NCBI GenBank assembly: GCA_023313575.1
Contig: JAJTTP010000009.1
Coordinates: 1,364,001-1,428,000, forward strand
From: Eutypella sp. D-1
Taxonomy: Eukaryota; Ascomycota; Sordariomycetes; Xylariales; Diatrypaceae
Reading direction: 5' to 3'
Length of the DNA stretch: 64,000 nucleotides
Shown: in pieces, positions 50,409 through 60,381 of the stretch
Numbering within the stretch: position 1 is the first letter of the stretch
How the letters are laid out: each line of letters opens with the position of its first letter
Made by a program: the position numbers and the translations under genes
Notes under the pieces: generated by a model
Told to the model about the DNA's origin: nothing
Databases searched by the model: none
The model's input: only the letters and a program-made list of their open reading frames with translations

Positions 50409-52573
50409 ATGTCGCAGCCGACGGGCGGCCAGGGGGGCGGCAACGGCAACCTGGCCAGCGACATCATCACGTATATCGGGGTGCCGCTAGCGGTGCTGGG
50501 GGTGCTGCCGATCCTGTACAACACGGCGGTAACGCTGGCAGCGCTCTCGCGGATCCGGCGGACGCTGCGGCAGGGGCGGCTCGCGGGGCTCGTGCGCGGC
50601 GACGTGGTGAACCGGGTCATCGAGGTGGAGCTTCCGCGCTACGCCGTGGCGCCGCTCCCGCGGCGGCGCCGGGCGGGTTCGTCAACGGTTCCGGCGGCGT
50701 CGTCGTACTGGCACGTGGCGACGCAGCCGAGCACGCTGCCAGGCGGCTCCTGGACGGCGCTGAACTGGCGGACGCAGGCGGTGGGCAGCCGCGTGCAGCG
50801 CGTCGAGTACGCCGATCAGCTGCGGCTGCCGCAGGCCGAGGTGGCCTTCGACGCGCTGGTCGCGTACCTGCTCGACCTCGGCGCGCGCCCCGACCCCCGT
50901 GCCTGGAAGCTGCTCCGTGCCACGGGGCTCTGGACCCCTGTGGGCTGCGCGCTCCTGCTTGCGCCCGACGGCCGGTCGGAACCCGCCCTCGCTGTCGCCC
51001 CGCTTGATGACTCCGACGGCCACCTCTCCCTGAGGCTCACTTGGTCCCAGGATTGGATCACCCGCGACCCTTCGTCCCTGCCTCCCTACTGGGTCCGGCT
51101 GCCCGCGCCCCCTCGCCCGCCACGTACCCCGGCGGAGCAGGCGCCAGGTGTATCTGCGTCGGACGCAGGATCTACGTCGGGATCGATGTCGCGGTATCAG
51201 CCTATGTCTAAGGGAAGCAATGACGCTAGCGGGGACGAATACAAGAGGAAAGCCATGCCCAATGAGTCCGTCGATTCGATCTTAAATCAGGCGGAGAGGC
51301 ACCTCCACAATGCGATCGCGTGCCGGATATCCGTCGACGGCCTCGTCGCAGCGGTGAGCGAGGAAGCAGACGAGGCCGTCAGCGTCGGCGGCGGCAGCGA
51401 CAGCGATGGGGAGTTTGCTAGCGGCGGCTTTGATGCAGATGCGTACACGGACGACGGGCGCACCCTTTACGCCGAGCACCTGCGCATACGACCCGGCGGC
51501 GGCGGCGGCGGCGGTGGTGGCAGCCTCGGCGAGGGCGTGTGGTTCGCGTCGGCGGCGACAGCGTACGGGACGACTAGCCAGACAGTGCTGTGGAGCTACG
51601 TGGTGCCGGGGGAGGTGCTGGGGTTCGCGCGGCGCGAGACAGTGCCGTGCGGGGTGCTGGAGCTCCTGGGCTTTGTTGACGGCTCGCAGACACCCACCTG
51701 GGACTCGGGCGATGCGTCGGGGGAACACGGGGGTGGGGGCGGAGGAGGCTGGCAGCAGAGGGACCGCGAGGCCCGCCTCGAGCTCTTCATCCGCCGCAAC
51801 GCTGACCGCCAGCTCGCTGTCCAGGCCGAGAGCCGCCTGCCCCCTGCCGAGTGGCAGGCCGCCGCCGCTCTGAGGATGCAGAGGGAGGCGCAGTTACAAA
51901 TGCAGGACAGTGAGTTTTCTTTTTTCTTCCTTCCGTTCAGGGGCTTCTCTTTTACCGTCTTTTATTTATGATCTGGCTTTCTTCGCCTTTTGAACTCCGC
52001 CGTCCTTCTGGGCCCTTCCGACCCCTCAACCTCTTTTCGTCCCGTATGTAAAGGAAAGCTAGCTAACCAAACGTTACACCATGCCGTTCAGTGCGCGACC
52101 AACGACGCCTAGAGACGCAGCGTTTCGAGACTAGGGAGACCGACGCCCTGCAGAGTCCCAGGTGGGACGCAAAGAAGGTAGCGGGACACTGCTTGCTCTG
52201 GCTCCACGAGCAAGAGCGCCATGAAATCGGGAAGCAAGCCGAAGGAGCAGGGAAAGAGTGCACAACTGCCGCAGGCATCCCCGGCGACACACCCTCCCTG
52301 CGCGACGCGGCCGGCATGATACTACATCGCATGGTACTGGACGGGGCCTTCGCGGCCTCCGTCTGCGCTATGCTGGACCTCTGGAAGGCGTGGGCCGACA
52401 ACGGCGGCATGCGCCGCTCCGACTTTACGGCGCTGCGCGCCGACGCGACAGCCTTCGCTCGTGCCTCCCTCATCGTCGCCATCATCTGCGATGCCGCAAC
52501 CGCACACGAGGGTACGCTTGCCGCTGATCTGCAGGAGTGTCTGGCCATGTGGAGGACTGTGCGGCTGGGGTGA
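50409..52573 (+). CDS. Membrane-anchored protein of unknown function, 660 residues (two exons)
   Basis: Exon 1 (50409-51909) and exon 2 (52092-52573) join through a 182-bp intron (GTGAGT...TTCAG), restoring MQMQDMRDQRRLETQRF. An N-terminal hydrophobic helix (DIITYIGVPLAVLGVLPILYNTAVTLAAL, about residues 18-46) is followed by a basic stretch (SRIRRTLRQGR), so the bulk is probably cytosolic. From memory, fungal proteins that start with the same GVPLAVLGVLPILYN helix and a WTALNWR motif are widely annotated as hypothetical; I know no assigned function. The middle has a Ser/Gly/Asp-rich linker with a nine-residue Gly run near residue 364 and a second Gly run near 445. Exon 2 encodes Arg/Glu-rich helices and a Leu/Ala-rich end (AFARASLIVAIICDAATAHEGTLAADLQEC). 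Coding GC is distinctly higher than in the flanks, supporting a real gene. Confidence 0.85.
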
Positions 52574-53090
52574 GGGGCGGCGGTAAGCTTTGGCTACGTG
52601 TTTTTGGGGGATGCCGATGGGCTATGTTCTACGTAGTGTATGGTCACTACCGTGTTGTTTCGCATTCGAATATGCTTCGCTGTGTTCTTATTATCTACGT
52701 GGCTTATATGGTATGTATGGACACAGCAGTGGAAAGGTTCCTATATTCTAATATGTAGCAAGAACCTAGGAACTCGACTAAACTCATAAGAGACACCACC
52801 GGCTTTTGATTAACTGTATATGAGTCCCCTGTCGAGGGCTATGGCCGTAGGTAAGTCCTCTCGCTGTCAGACACTCGCTACGGGGGGCTGTTTCTAGAGC
52901 CACGTAAGCTTGTAATTTGTAAACCACTTGGCTACCTTCCCATTGGGGGGCATCCGTGGGACATCTATGTCGACGATACGCTTAAGACGTCTCCTCTCTC
53001 AGGTCATGACCGCCCATTAAAGGCTTAGCATAGAACAGATAAGTAGCTATCATCATAATCTAGGTATTGAGGAAAGAAAAGAAAAAGGAT
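52574..53090. other. Intergenic 0.5 kb before the tRNA-like cluster
   Basis: 3' flank of the 660-residue protein gene. No further gene is seen. Composition becomes AT-richer towards the tRNA-like units. Confidence 0.5.
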
Positions 53091-53102
53091 AAAAAAAAAG
53101 AT

Positions 53103-53207
53103 TGGCCATGGCAGGAGTCGAACCCGCCCCTCTCTCATCAGGGTAGTGAGGATAGTAAGTATAGTTCGGAAGTATGTGAGAGTGTGCAACCTGTACACCA
53201 CACGGCC
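53103..53207 (-). ncRNA. tRNA-like Pol III unit D
   Basis: On the minus strand the first seven bases GGCCGTG pair with CATGGCC at the 3' end (one G-U), leaving discriminator A. A D-arm with stem GTG/CAC and a GG loop (GTGTACAGGTTGCAC) forms the A box. CTCTC pairs with GAGAG as an anticodon stem, and GCGGGTTCGACTCCTGC is a perfect T-arm/B box. Between the two anticodon-stem halves lie about 40 nt instead of a 7-nt loop, and no U occupies position 33, so it is not a normal tRNA. A run of nine T on the transcribed strand (53091-53099) follows immediately as terminator. TTATATATC lies 31 bases upstream (53238-53230). The acceptor pair U6-A67 replaces C6-G67 of the other copies, a compensatory change. 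Confidence 0.7.
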
Positions 53208-53229
53208 TTATGATCCTAAATGTCATTTA

Positions 53230-53238
53230 GATATATAA
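53230..53238 (-). promoter_or_regulatory. TATA-like upstream box of unit D
   Basis: TTATATATC on the minus strand, 31 bases before the unit. The same nine bases precede all four tRNA-like units, so it is probably a TATA-type element that helps place TFIIIB. Confidence 0.5.
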
Positions 53239-53570
53239 GGTTGATGACATGAACGTTATATGGCAATGCCACCTAATAAGGTCTTCATCATGCGGCGTTA
53301 GCAGATTGGTAGAGTTCGAGGCTGCAACTTGGTCTTCAGTATTACCCCTATCTCTAGACTCAAGGTTGAGTTAAGTTTCGTATAAGCCTAGGTGATCCTA
53401 GGCTTCGCGATAAGAAATGTCGCCTCGGATAAGTAGCTGGCAGTCCAAACATTTACCATGCAAGAATGATACATGTTGGTATCAGGTTGGATACGAAAGT
53501 TTTGCGTGTGCATCCAAACCCTATGCTTGGTCCGTTCACGAAACGGACTCAAACTCCATGGCTACCGTCC

Positions 53571-53579
53571 TTATATATC
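53571..53579 (+). promoter_or_regulatory. TATA-like upstream box of unit A
   Basis: TTATATATC, preceded by CC as in the other copies, 47 bases before the first base of the acceptor stem. Confidence 0.5.
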
Positions 53580-53617
53580 AAGACAGCATTTAGGACATTA
53601 ACAAGCAGTCCTACAAA

Positions 53618-53725
53618 GGCCGCGTAGTGTAGTGGAAGCACGCTCTCACATATATTCTCTGAACTATCTTTACTCCTACCACTATCCTGATGAGAGAAGG
53701 GCGGGTTCAAATCCTGCCGTGGGCA
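53618..53725 (+). ncRNA. tRNA-like Pol III unit A
   Basis: Begins GGCCGCG, pairing with CGTGGGC at the end with one mismatch (G2-G71) and one G-U. D-arm GTGTAGTGGAAGCAC forms the A box; CTCTC and GAGAG form the anticodon stem; GCGGGTTCAAATCCTGC is the T-arm/B box. About 44 nt separate the anticodon-stem halves and no U33 is present. A T7 run (53729-53735) directly after the unit, continuing into a (CTTTT)n tract, is the likely Pol III terminator. Flanking sequence upstream (ATTAACAAGCAG) resembles that of unit B, so the duplicated segment is longer than the RNA itself. Confidence 0.65.
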
Positions 53726-53728
53726 TTC

Positions 53729-53772
53729 TTTTTTTCTTTTCTTTTCTTTTCTTTTCTTTTCTTTTCTTTTTT
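53729..53772 (+). repeat. (CTTTT)n pyrimidine tract
   Basis: T7 followed by at least six CTTTT units directly behind tRNA-like unit A. It serves as a Pol III stop by position, or is a simple tail as seen behind some tRNA-derived SINEs. Confidence 0.8.
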
Positions 53773-54020
53773 GCCTTCTTCTTCCCTCTTCCCTCGCTCG
53801 CTCGGGTATTATGTGATCAATCACATACAAGCACATGTTATATTTAAATCATTTGTAAAGCAATCCGACTGCTTTAAAACATCATGACTTATGATATTGA
53901 GACTTAGTGTGAACGCGGAGAGGATATATAATATTCTTAGATCTGATGTAAAGTTACTTACCTCTGATAAATTGTTATGCGGTATGGCCCAGAGGAACAA
54001 ATAAGGGGAAAACATTATAA

Positions 54021-54033
54021 CCCCCCCCCCCCC
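54021..54033. repeat. 13-nt C homopolymer
   Basis: Run of C in the spacer between tRNA-like units A and B, followed by further C-rich sequence. Confidence 0.8.
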
Positions 54034-54142
54034 TCCCACCCACACCTTCTCATTAAAGGGGATGGGGATCCGGACGAGAAGGTTTCGTACAGTATGCAGA
54101 ACCCAGTACACTTTCTGCCGGCCAAAGGTTTAACACACGACC

Positions 54143-54151
54143 TTATATATC
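54143..54151 (+). promoter_or_regulatory. TATA-like upstream box of unit B
   Basis: TTATATATC inside ACCTTATATATCGAA, 45 bases before the unit. The longer context is shared with unit C. Confidence 0.5.
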
Positions 54152-54187
54152 GAAATAACATTCAGTCTTTTAACAAGCAATACTGCA

Positions 54188-54295
54188 AGCCGCGTGGTGT
54201 ACTGGTTGCACGCTCTCACAAATACTTCCGAATTATCTCTACTATCCTTCACCCACCTGTTGAGAGAAGAGCGGGTTCGAATCCCGCCGTGGCTG
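54188..54295 (+). ncRNA. tRNA-like Pol III unit B
   Basis: The best-folding copy. AGCCGCG pairs fully with CGTGGCT (one G-U); the D-arm GTGTACTGGTTGCAC, anticodon stem CTCTC/GAGAG and T-arm GCGGGTTCGAATCCCGC (five Watson-Crick pairs, consensus B box GGTTCGAATCC) are all intact. About 44 nt, including TTCCGAATTATCTCTACT, lie where a 7-nt anticodon loop would be; position 33 is C. The variable region is four bases (AAGA). T runs at 54305-54308 and 54310-54314 can end transcription. No standard anticodon can be assigned, whether the insertion is removed at the usual 37/38 position or not. Confidence 0.72.
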
Positions 54296-54661
54296 TTTAA
54301 CCTCTTTTCTTTTTCTTCCACTCACTTACTAATCTATCCCCCCTTATAACTTTGGGTTTCTGCTATCTGCGTAGGATAATTGGCACCAGGACTCAGATCG
54401 GTTGGTAAACGCGTAGGAGACATGCGATGCCTAGGTAATCGATCACTCGGGAAGCAGGGATAACTATCTCAAATCACCTATATATAGTCCTATCGCGGAA
54501 TGAGAGACATACATCTAAAAAAAACTTCGGGTGAACCAACTTACCATCATTCATGCCGCAGCCCACTGGGTTCGTATTAGACGAATCGCTAAGCCAAGCC
54601 CATACATACTTTTTTCACAGACGCACGTCCTACGTACAGTGTTGAACTTAATCCGAAGACC

Positions 54662-54670
54662 TTATATATC
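54662..54670 (+). promoter_or_regulatory. TATA-like upstream box of unit C
   Basis: TTATATATC within ACCTTATATATCGAATTAA, 49 bases before the unit. Confidence 0.5.
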
Positions 54671-54710
54671 GAATTAATCCCTGGGTCTTGTAACAGACCA
54701 CACATGAGAT

Positions 54711-54817
54711 GGCCGCGTGGTGTAAGTGGCTGCACGCTCTCACAAACGCACCCGCATTATCTCTACTCCTCCTTTCTCCTGCTGAGAGAAGTACAGGCTC
54801 GACTCCTGTCGCGGCTC
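54711..54817 (+). ncRNA. tRNA-like Pol III unit C
   Basis: GGCCGCG pairs with CGCGGCT (G1-U72 wobble, the rest Watson-Crick, with G5-C68 replacing the G-U seen in other copies). The D-arm GTGTAAGTGGCTGCAC has one extra base. Anticodon stem CTCTC/GAGAG; T-arm ACAGGCTCGACTCCTGT differs from the other copies on both strands of the stem yet still pairs at all five positions, a clear compensatory change. About 42 nt replace the anticodon loop. T7 at 54818-54824 follows one base after the discriminator, then a 70-nt C/T tract. Confidence 0.7.
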
Positions 54818-55137
54818 TTTTTTTCCTCTCGTTTCTTTTCTTTTCCCTTTTCTTTCCTTTTCTTCCTTTTCTCTTTTCCTTTTCTCTTTTTACCCCCTCC
54901 CCTCTTATTCTTCTTCGTTATTATTTGCGGGCCAAGGGGAGTGCCACCTAGCCGGTCCCTATTCCCTGACTTTAAAATGTGATCGCGATATTGATACTTA
55001 TCGTCAATAACTGCCCTACCCTGCCCTGCCTCAAGTTCTAGACCTCGTCCAGTTGATCGCGACCAAGGCCAGGTCAGAAACTTCTAGGAAGATAGATAGA
55101 TATTATTACTCGCTATCCTAAATGTATATCTACATCG

Positions 55138-55142
55138 AGCTT
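55138..55142. repeat. Target site duplication, left copy (AGCTT)
   Basis: The five bases AGCTT directly before the left LTR recur directly after the right LTR. A perfect 5-bp duplication marks the insertion of the outer retrotransposon. Confidence 0.9.
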
Positions 55143-55344
55143 TGTTGGTTGTTAGTGGTCACTGGTATGGACCCACATACCAGTAAGAAGTACCTATGTA
55201 CCTATCTCCCGTTTATATAAGGATATAGGCTTTGCCCGTATCCCTTTTAAATAAATAAATAAACCTTAAACCAAAATATAACACTAATTTTACCACTTTT
55301 TATTATTATTATTATTATTCTTTTTATATACGTATTTATTAATA
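55143..55344 (+). repeat. Left LTR of the copia-type element
   Basis: Starts TGTTGGTTGTTAGTGG and aligns without gaps to the right LTR over 202 bases. Its outer part is essentially unmutated, while the last 90 or so bases carry only C-to-T and G-to-A changes relative to the right copy (end CGTATTTATTAATA against CGTACCTACCAACA). Confidence 0.9.
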
Positions 55345-56504
55345 TTAATTAATATTATTAAATAATTAATAATATAAATTAATAAAGTTAAAAAAATTAT
55401 TATTATAATAACTTAAGGATTTTATTACGTTAATACCTTTAATAAATTTTTATAATTATTACGTTTTACCCGTTTTTATAATAAGTAATAACCTTTTTTA
55501 ACTTATATTATTATATAATACTTTTTTTATATATTTATTATTATTATCGGAACCACCTTTATTATTTAATATATCGGACGATTAGTAATAAGCCGAATTT
55601 TTAAAGGCCGTTAAAAAACGACCTTATATTAAAACTTTTTAATAAATATTAACGTAAAAAGAAATAAAAAAAGCTAAAAATATATTATTATAATTTTTTA
55701 ATTATTTATAAAAACGTATTACTTTATTTATTTTATTTTTTAACCTTATAATTATAACTTGGACGGAATTTAACCTAATATAAGTTATTAACTTTTAAAA
55801 AATAACGTAAACGTTATTAATTATCGATAATTTTAAAAAAATTAATAATAAACTAAAAATTAGCCGGATAATTAAAAAAACCTTTAAATAATATTAAAAC
55901 TATTTTTAAAAATTTATAAAAATAAATTTTAAAGTTATATTAAAAACGTTTCGGTTTATATTAAAAGCCGTATTAATATAAAAAGGCGTATATGTTAAAA
56001 AATATAACGTTAATTTCGTAATAATATTAATTAATTTTATTACGTAATTTAAATTTTTTATATAAAATTTTAAAAAATTTAAATTAATAAAAAGCCGATG
56101 GTTTAACGTTTTAATATAAAAGGTTTCGATTTATAATACGAAATAAAAATTAATTTATTTATAAATTTATAAGCTGTTTATTTATTTTAATTTACGGCTC
56201 GGAATATTTATAAAGCCGCCCGGTAAATCTTAATAATAATTAAAAACCCCGGCGGTATAGGTTATATTAAAATCGATAACTTTTATTAGCTTTTTTTTAT
56301 AACTATATGCCAGTTTTTTCCCCCCGACTTTAGTTAACCTTTTTTTTATTTTCTTACACCTTAATAAATAACTTTAATTAACTTTATTTTTAAATATTAA
56401 CCGTAATTAACTAGAAAACTTTAATTTAAGTTTTAAGTATTACGTAATATATTAACGGTATTAATTAACTTTTTACCGTTAAAATAAATATATATTTTTT
56501 TTAT
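55345..56504 (+). pseudogene. RIP-mutated gag-side part of the copia element
   Basis: Internal sequence between the left LTR and the nested insertion. By position it held the primer binding site and the gag/protease start of the outer polyprotein. RIP has removed any readable motif, and stops occur every few codons. Confidence 0.6.
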
Positions 56505-56930
56505 TATAACCGGTCGGGCCATTAGGCCTAATGGGGCTAACACAGTAAGAAAAGATCCCTAACTCAAGTTCTGGAAAAAGAGATAGCCACACTAAAATAA
56601 ACCATATACGCCATATAACCAGGAAAGATCGGTTAAATCGGGAATAATCCTAACGACGTTAAATCGTTATATTCGGATGCGATTTTAACGATTTAATAAT
56701 AGCTATACATTTTAATATTAAGAATAAAAGATATAAATAATATATAATTACGTTTATTACCTTTTTTTTAAATAATTTTTAAATTTATTAATTTATAATA
56801 TAACTTAATTATTTAAAACATTTTTTTTTTATTATTATTAAACGTAATTACTTATTGCTTAAAACCTTTAACATTTTTATTAATATAAACCTTTCGATTA
56901 GATTAATAATTAGGAATAAACCAGCCGTTA
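56505..56930 (+). repeat. LTR-like sequence at the left of the nested element
   Basis: The first 140 bases are GC-richer (GGTCGGGCCATTAGGCC...), with little RIP. The remainder matches the right copy but with additional C-to-T/G-to-A changes. TATAAC at its start may be a mutated TGTAAC. Confidence 0.65.
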
Positions 56931-59900
56931 TACGTTATAAACTTTTATTTAATAATATTATTAATTTTAAATAATATCCGATATTATGTTTTTTTTAAGT
57001 TAAAACTTTTAACAAATTATTTAATAATTACTTAAACGAATCGAATAAATTAAGTAAACGGTAATTATATTTATAAACTAAAAGGTTATACCTGTTAAAT
57101 TTAAGCTTAAAAAACCTGAACCTTATAATGGCATTATTTTCGTACGACCTTTTTTTATTATAGCCGTAATTTACTTATATTAATAACGTTATATATATAT
57201 TACGGAAATGGATAAAATTTTCGATATTACTTTATATTTTACCGGGAAAATAATTTAATAATTTAAACCTATTTTAAATGCTTTCGTAAAAATAAAAGAA
57301 AAAAAAAGATTTATAAAAACTAAACGCTTTTTTGAGAAATATAAAAATTTCGAGGAAAAAATAAAAGTTAATTACGGAAATCCGGATAAAGCCCGAGCCG
57401 TTACGTAATAACTTTTAACCTTTAAATAAAAAGGGGCAGCTTATACGTATACCGCATAATTTAAATAACTTACTGCCGAAATAAATTAAGTCGATAATAA
57501 ATCCTTTATCGATACGTTTTATTAAAGATTTAAAAACTTAGTTAAAAATAAAATTATTACGTAAAATAAACCAGGTGCTTTCGATAAATTTATTACTTTA
57601 ATAATTAAAATCGATAATAAATAATTTAAATAACGTTAAAAAAAAAGGATATTATATACTTAAAGGATTTAAAAGATATTAAAATAATAAAAATTAAAAT
57701 TAAAAACTTACCGATATATTTTATAAAACGGTATTAGGACCAATATTACTTAATATGATACGAAAAAATAAGTAATAAATTAAATGCTATAATTATAATA
57801 AAATAGGATATTTTAAAAAAAAATATAAAAAACTTAAACGAAATATAAATTAAAAACCTATATTTAAAAAAAAATAACCTTTTACCGGTAAAAAAACGCT
57901 CGGAATAATCCGTTACGTATATTCGGATAATAATATTTATTAATAAAGATTATAAAAAATTAAACGATTAACTTAAGCCGCCGTAAAACGATAACGTTAA
58001 TAATAATAAAATAAATACCTTAATAACGATAAAAAAAAAGCCTTCGTAAAAACCTATTTCGTAAAAAAAAAAAAATTAAAATAATTAATTAACTAATTTA
58101 AAAAACGATAAAATTATAAATTAAAAAAAATATATAGCATTTATATTAAACGATTTTAATAACGCCTTAAAAAATAACGGTTTAAAATTTATTTATAATG
58201 GTTTTATAATTAGGATAAATTTATTAATTAAAAAATCCAAACTTAAACGCCGTATTTTTTAAAGCATTTTATTAATTGTCGAAAATACGAATATTACTGG
58301 CATAAGGAACGAAAAATCGGTATTATTAACCGAATTAAATAAATAGTTAAAAAAGGATTCGATTTTTTATAATAAAAAAGAAACGAAACCGATTAATAAT
58401 AATATAAAAAAATCACACGTTATATTAACCGCGTACCGTATAATTAAAAGTGGTTAAAAAAAATATCCTGCCCCGGAGGATATTAAATATGTTATTATAA
58501 TAAATATATATATTAAACGTTAAAAGCTATAAAGATCCGGAATAAGATCGAATAATAAAAACATAAAATCCGATATTAAAAAAATAAGTTATTAAATGCT
58601 AATTTATACATATTTAAAAATTTATTAAAAAAGATAACTTTTAATAAAATTAGCTTTAAACATTTTTATAAAAATTTAATAATAAAAAAATAACCGTACG
58701 TATAAAAAAAAATTAACAAAAAAAAACATTACGATAACTTATATAACGCCGTATAAGTTTACGGTAAAGATTTAAAATAATAAGGCCGTTTATGCTAAGG
58801 TTATAAAACGGTATTATAAGGTTTAAAAACGTAATACGATATTTATAAACCATTTTAAAAACTTAAAAACGATACGGATATATTATAATATAAATAAAGG
58901 TTAAAAATAATTAATATACCGTTATAATAAATAACGGAACCGAAAATAATTATATAACCCCGAAATTATATAATAAGTTATAATTATTATAAAAAAAAAA
59001 TAACATTTTTATAACATAATAAAAGCCGAAAATTATGCTTTTTAATATAACGAAAAAAAAGTATTACGAAAAACCGATTAATTTAATATATATATCGAAA
59101 AATAAAAATAAAATGTTATTTTTAATATTATACTTTTAAAAGGATATAATATAATCTTTAAGTAATTATAATTATATTAATATAATCCATTAATTAATTA
59201 AAAAATTAACTAAATAATATTCCTTTATCCTTTAAAAACCGATAATAATTTAAAAAAAAGATTTTAATATTTAACGGATAATAAGTACAGGCATAAAAAT
59301 ACGATAAAAACCTTATTAAAAAGAATATAACGAATTAAAAAAAAAGGATATAAAAAAAGGATTAAATAAATTATCGTATTTATCCGATAACGATTCCGTT
59401 TTTTTAATAGCATCTTAAAAAAAGAAAATACGACGATATTATAAATACGTAATATACCACTATAATATTATTAATATAATAAAATATTTTACAAAAAATT
59501 TAAAAAAGGATTACCAGACCGTAATAAATAAAACCATAAAATTATTTTTATAAAAAGAAAAACGTTATAATTCCATAAAATCTATAACCTTAACGAAATC
59601 GAATTTAAAAAATTATAAAAATACCTCGAAAATAAGTTAATAAAAGGATATATTTAACGATTAAAATTATTAATAAAATACTTTATTATATTTATGCTTA
59701 AAAAAAACGGCAAATTACGATTAATAATCGATTATTAATAATTAAATAAAATTATTATTAAAAACCGATTACCGTTATTATTTATTATTAAAATAAAGGA
59801 CCGCCTATACGGAGCTAAATAATTTATTACCTTAAATCTTAAAAATAAATATTACCATATTAAAATTAAACCCAGAAATAAATAAAAAACAGCTTTTAAA

Positions 59901-59970
59901 ACGAAATACGGCTTATTTAAATACTTAATTATACCTTTCGGATTAATTAACGTATTAATATTATTTTAAC
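56931..59970 (+). pseudogene. Degraded gypsy-type gag-pol (5' part only)
   Basis: Readable landmarks despite stops: a retrotransposon-gag stretch near 57200-57600 (FTGK...F-PILNAFVK, then NYGNPDKARAVT and TYTAQF-QLTAEI). Next comes a CCHC zinc knuckle at 57785-57829, in which three of the four metal ligands now read as Tyr, exactly the TGT/CAT to TAT change RIP makes. A reverse transcriptase runs from about 59600 (LINKG-like entry, KKNGKLRLIIDY, NRLPLLF, KTAFKTKYGLFKYLIIPFGL). The catalytic YLDD box and all later domains are absent. Confidence 0.75.
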
Positions 59971-60381
59971 TGTTATGGCCTGATTAGGCCAAGTGGGGGC
60001 TGGTAACCCTATTCGTTAACGGTACTGCCGGAAGAATAAAAACGTAAGCCAGCCATATTTAACAAGCTATAAAAAAAGCCACACATGGATCCGTTATGAT
60101 CCATAAATTTAAAAGTATCAGTTAGATCCGTTACGATCTAAAAATTTAATATAATTACATATTTTAATATCAGGAATAAAGGATATAAATAATATATAAT
60201 TACGTTTATTACCTTTTTTTTAAATAGTTTTTAAACTTACCAGTTTATAATATAACTTAATTACTTAAAGCACCTTTTTTTTATTATTACCAAACGTGAC
60301 TATTTATTGCTTAAAACCCCAGCACTTCTGTTAACATAAACCCCTCGACTGGACTAATAGTTAGGAATAAACTAGCCGTCA
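59971..60381 (+). repeat. LTR-like sequence at the right of the nested element
   Basis: Begins TGTTATGGCCTGATTAGGCC and ends near AGCCGTCA, so it has TG...CA ends. The first 110 bases keep normal composition. Its 3' 210 bases match the left copy. Confidence 0.7.

Larger units (their letters stand above)
56505..60381 (+). mobile_element. Nested Ty3/gypsy-type LTR element, RIP-degraded and truncated
   Basis: Interrupts the outer element. Two LTR-like sequences in the same direction (56505-56930 and 59971-60381) share a 3' part of about 210 bases (from the ATATAAATAATATATAATTA stretch to AGCCGT), but their first 200 bases differ. Between them a gag to reverse-transcriptase order is readable through the RIP changes. 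The RT stops at the PFGL-N-x4-FQ block directly against the second LTR, so the rest of RT, RNase H and integrase is missing. Boundaries are approximate; no target duplication was found. Confidence 0.75.

Noticed and set aside
53290..53345. Possible fifth tRNA-like sequence (TTAGCAGATTGGTAGAG... with a GCTGCAA loop)
   Set aside because: No B box and no acceptor stem can be formed, and the D-stem is poor.
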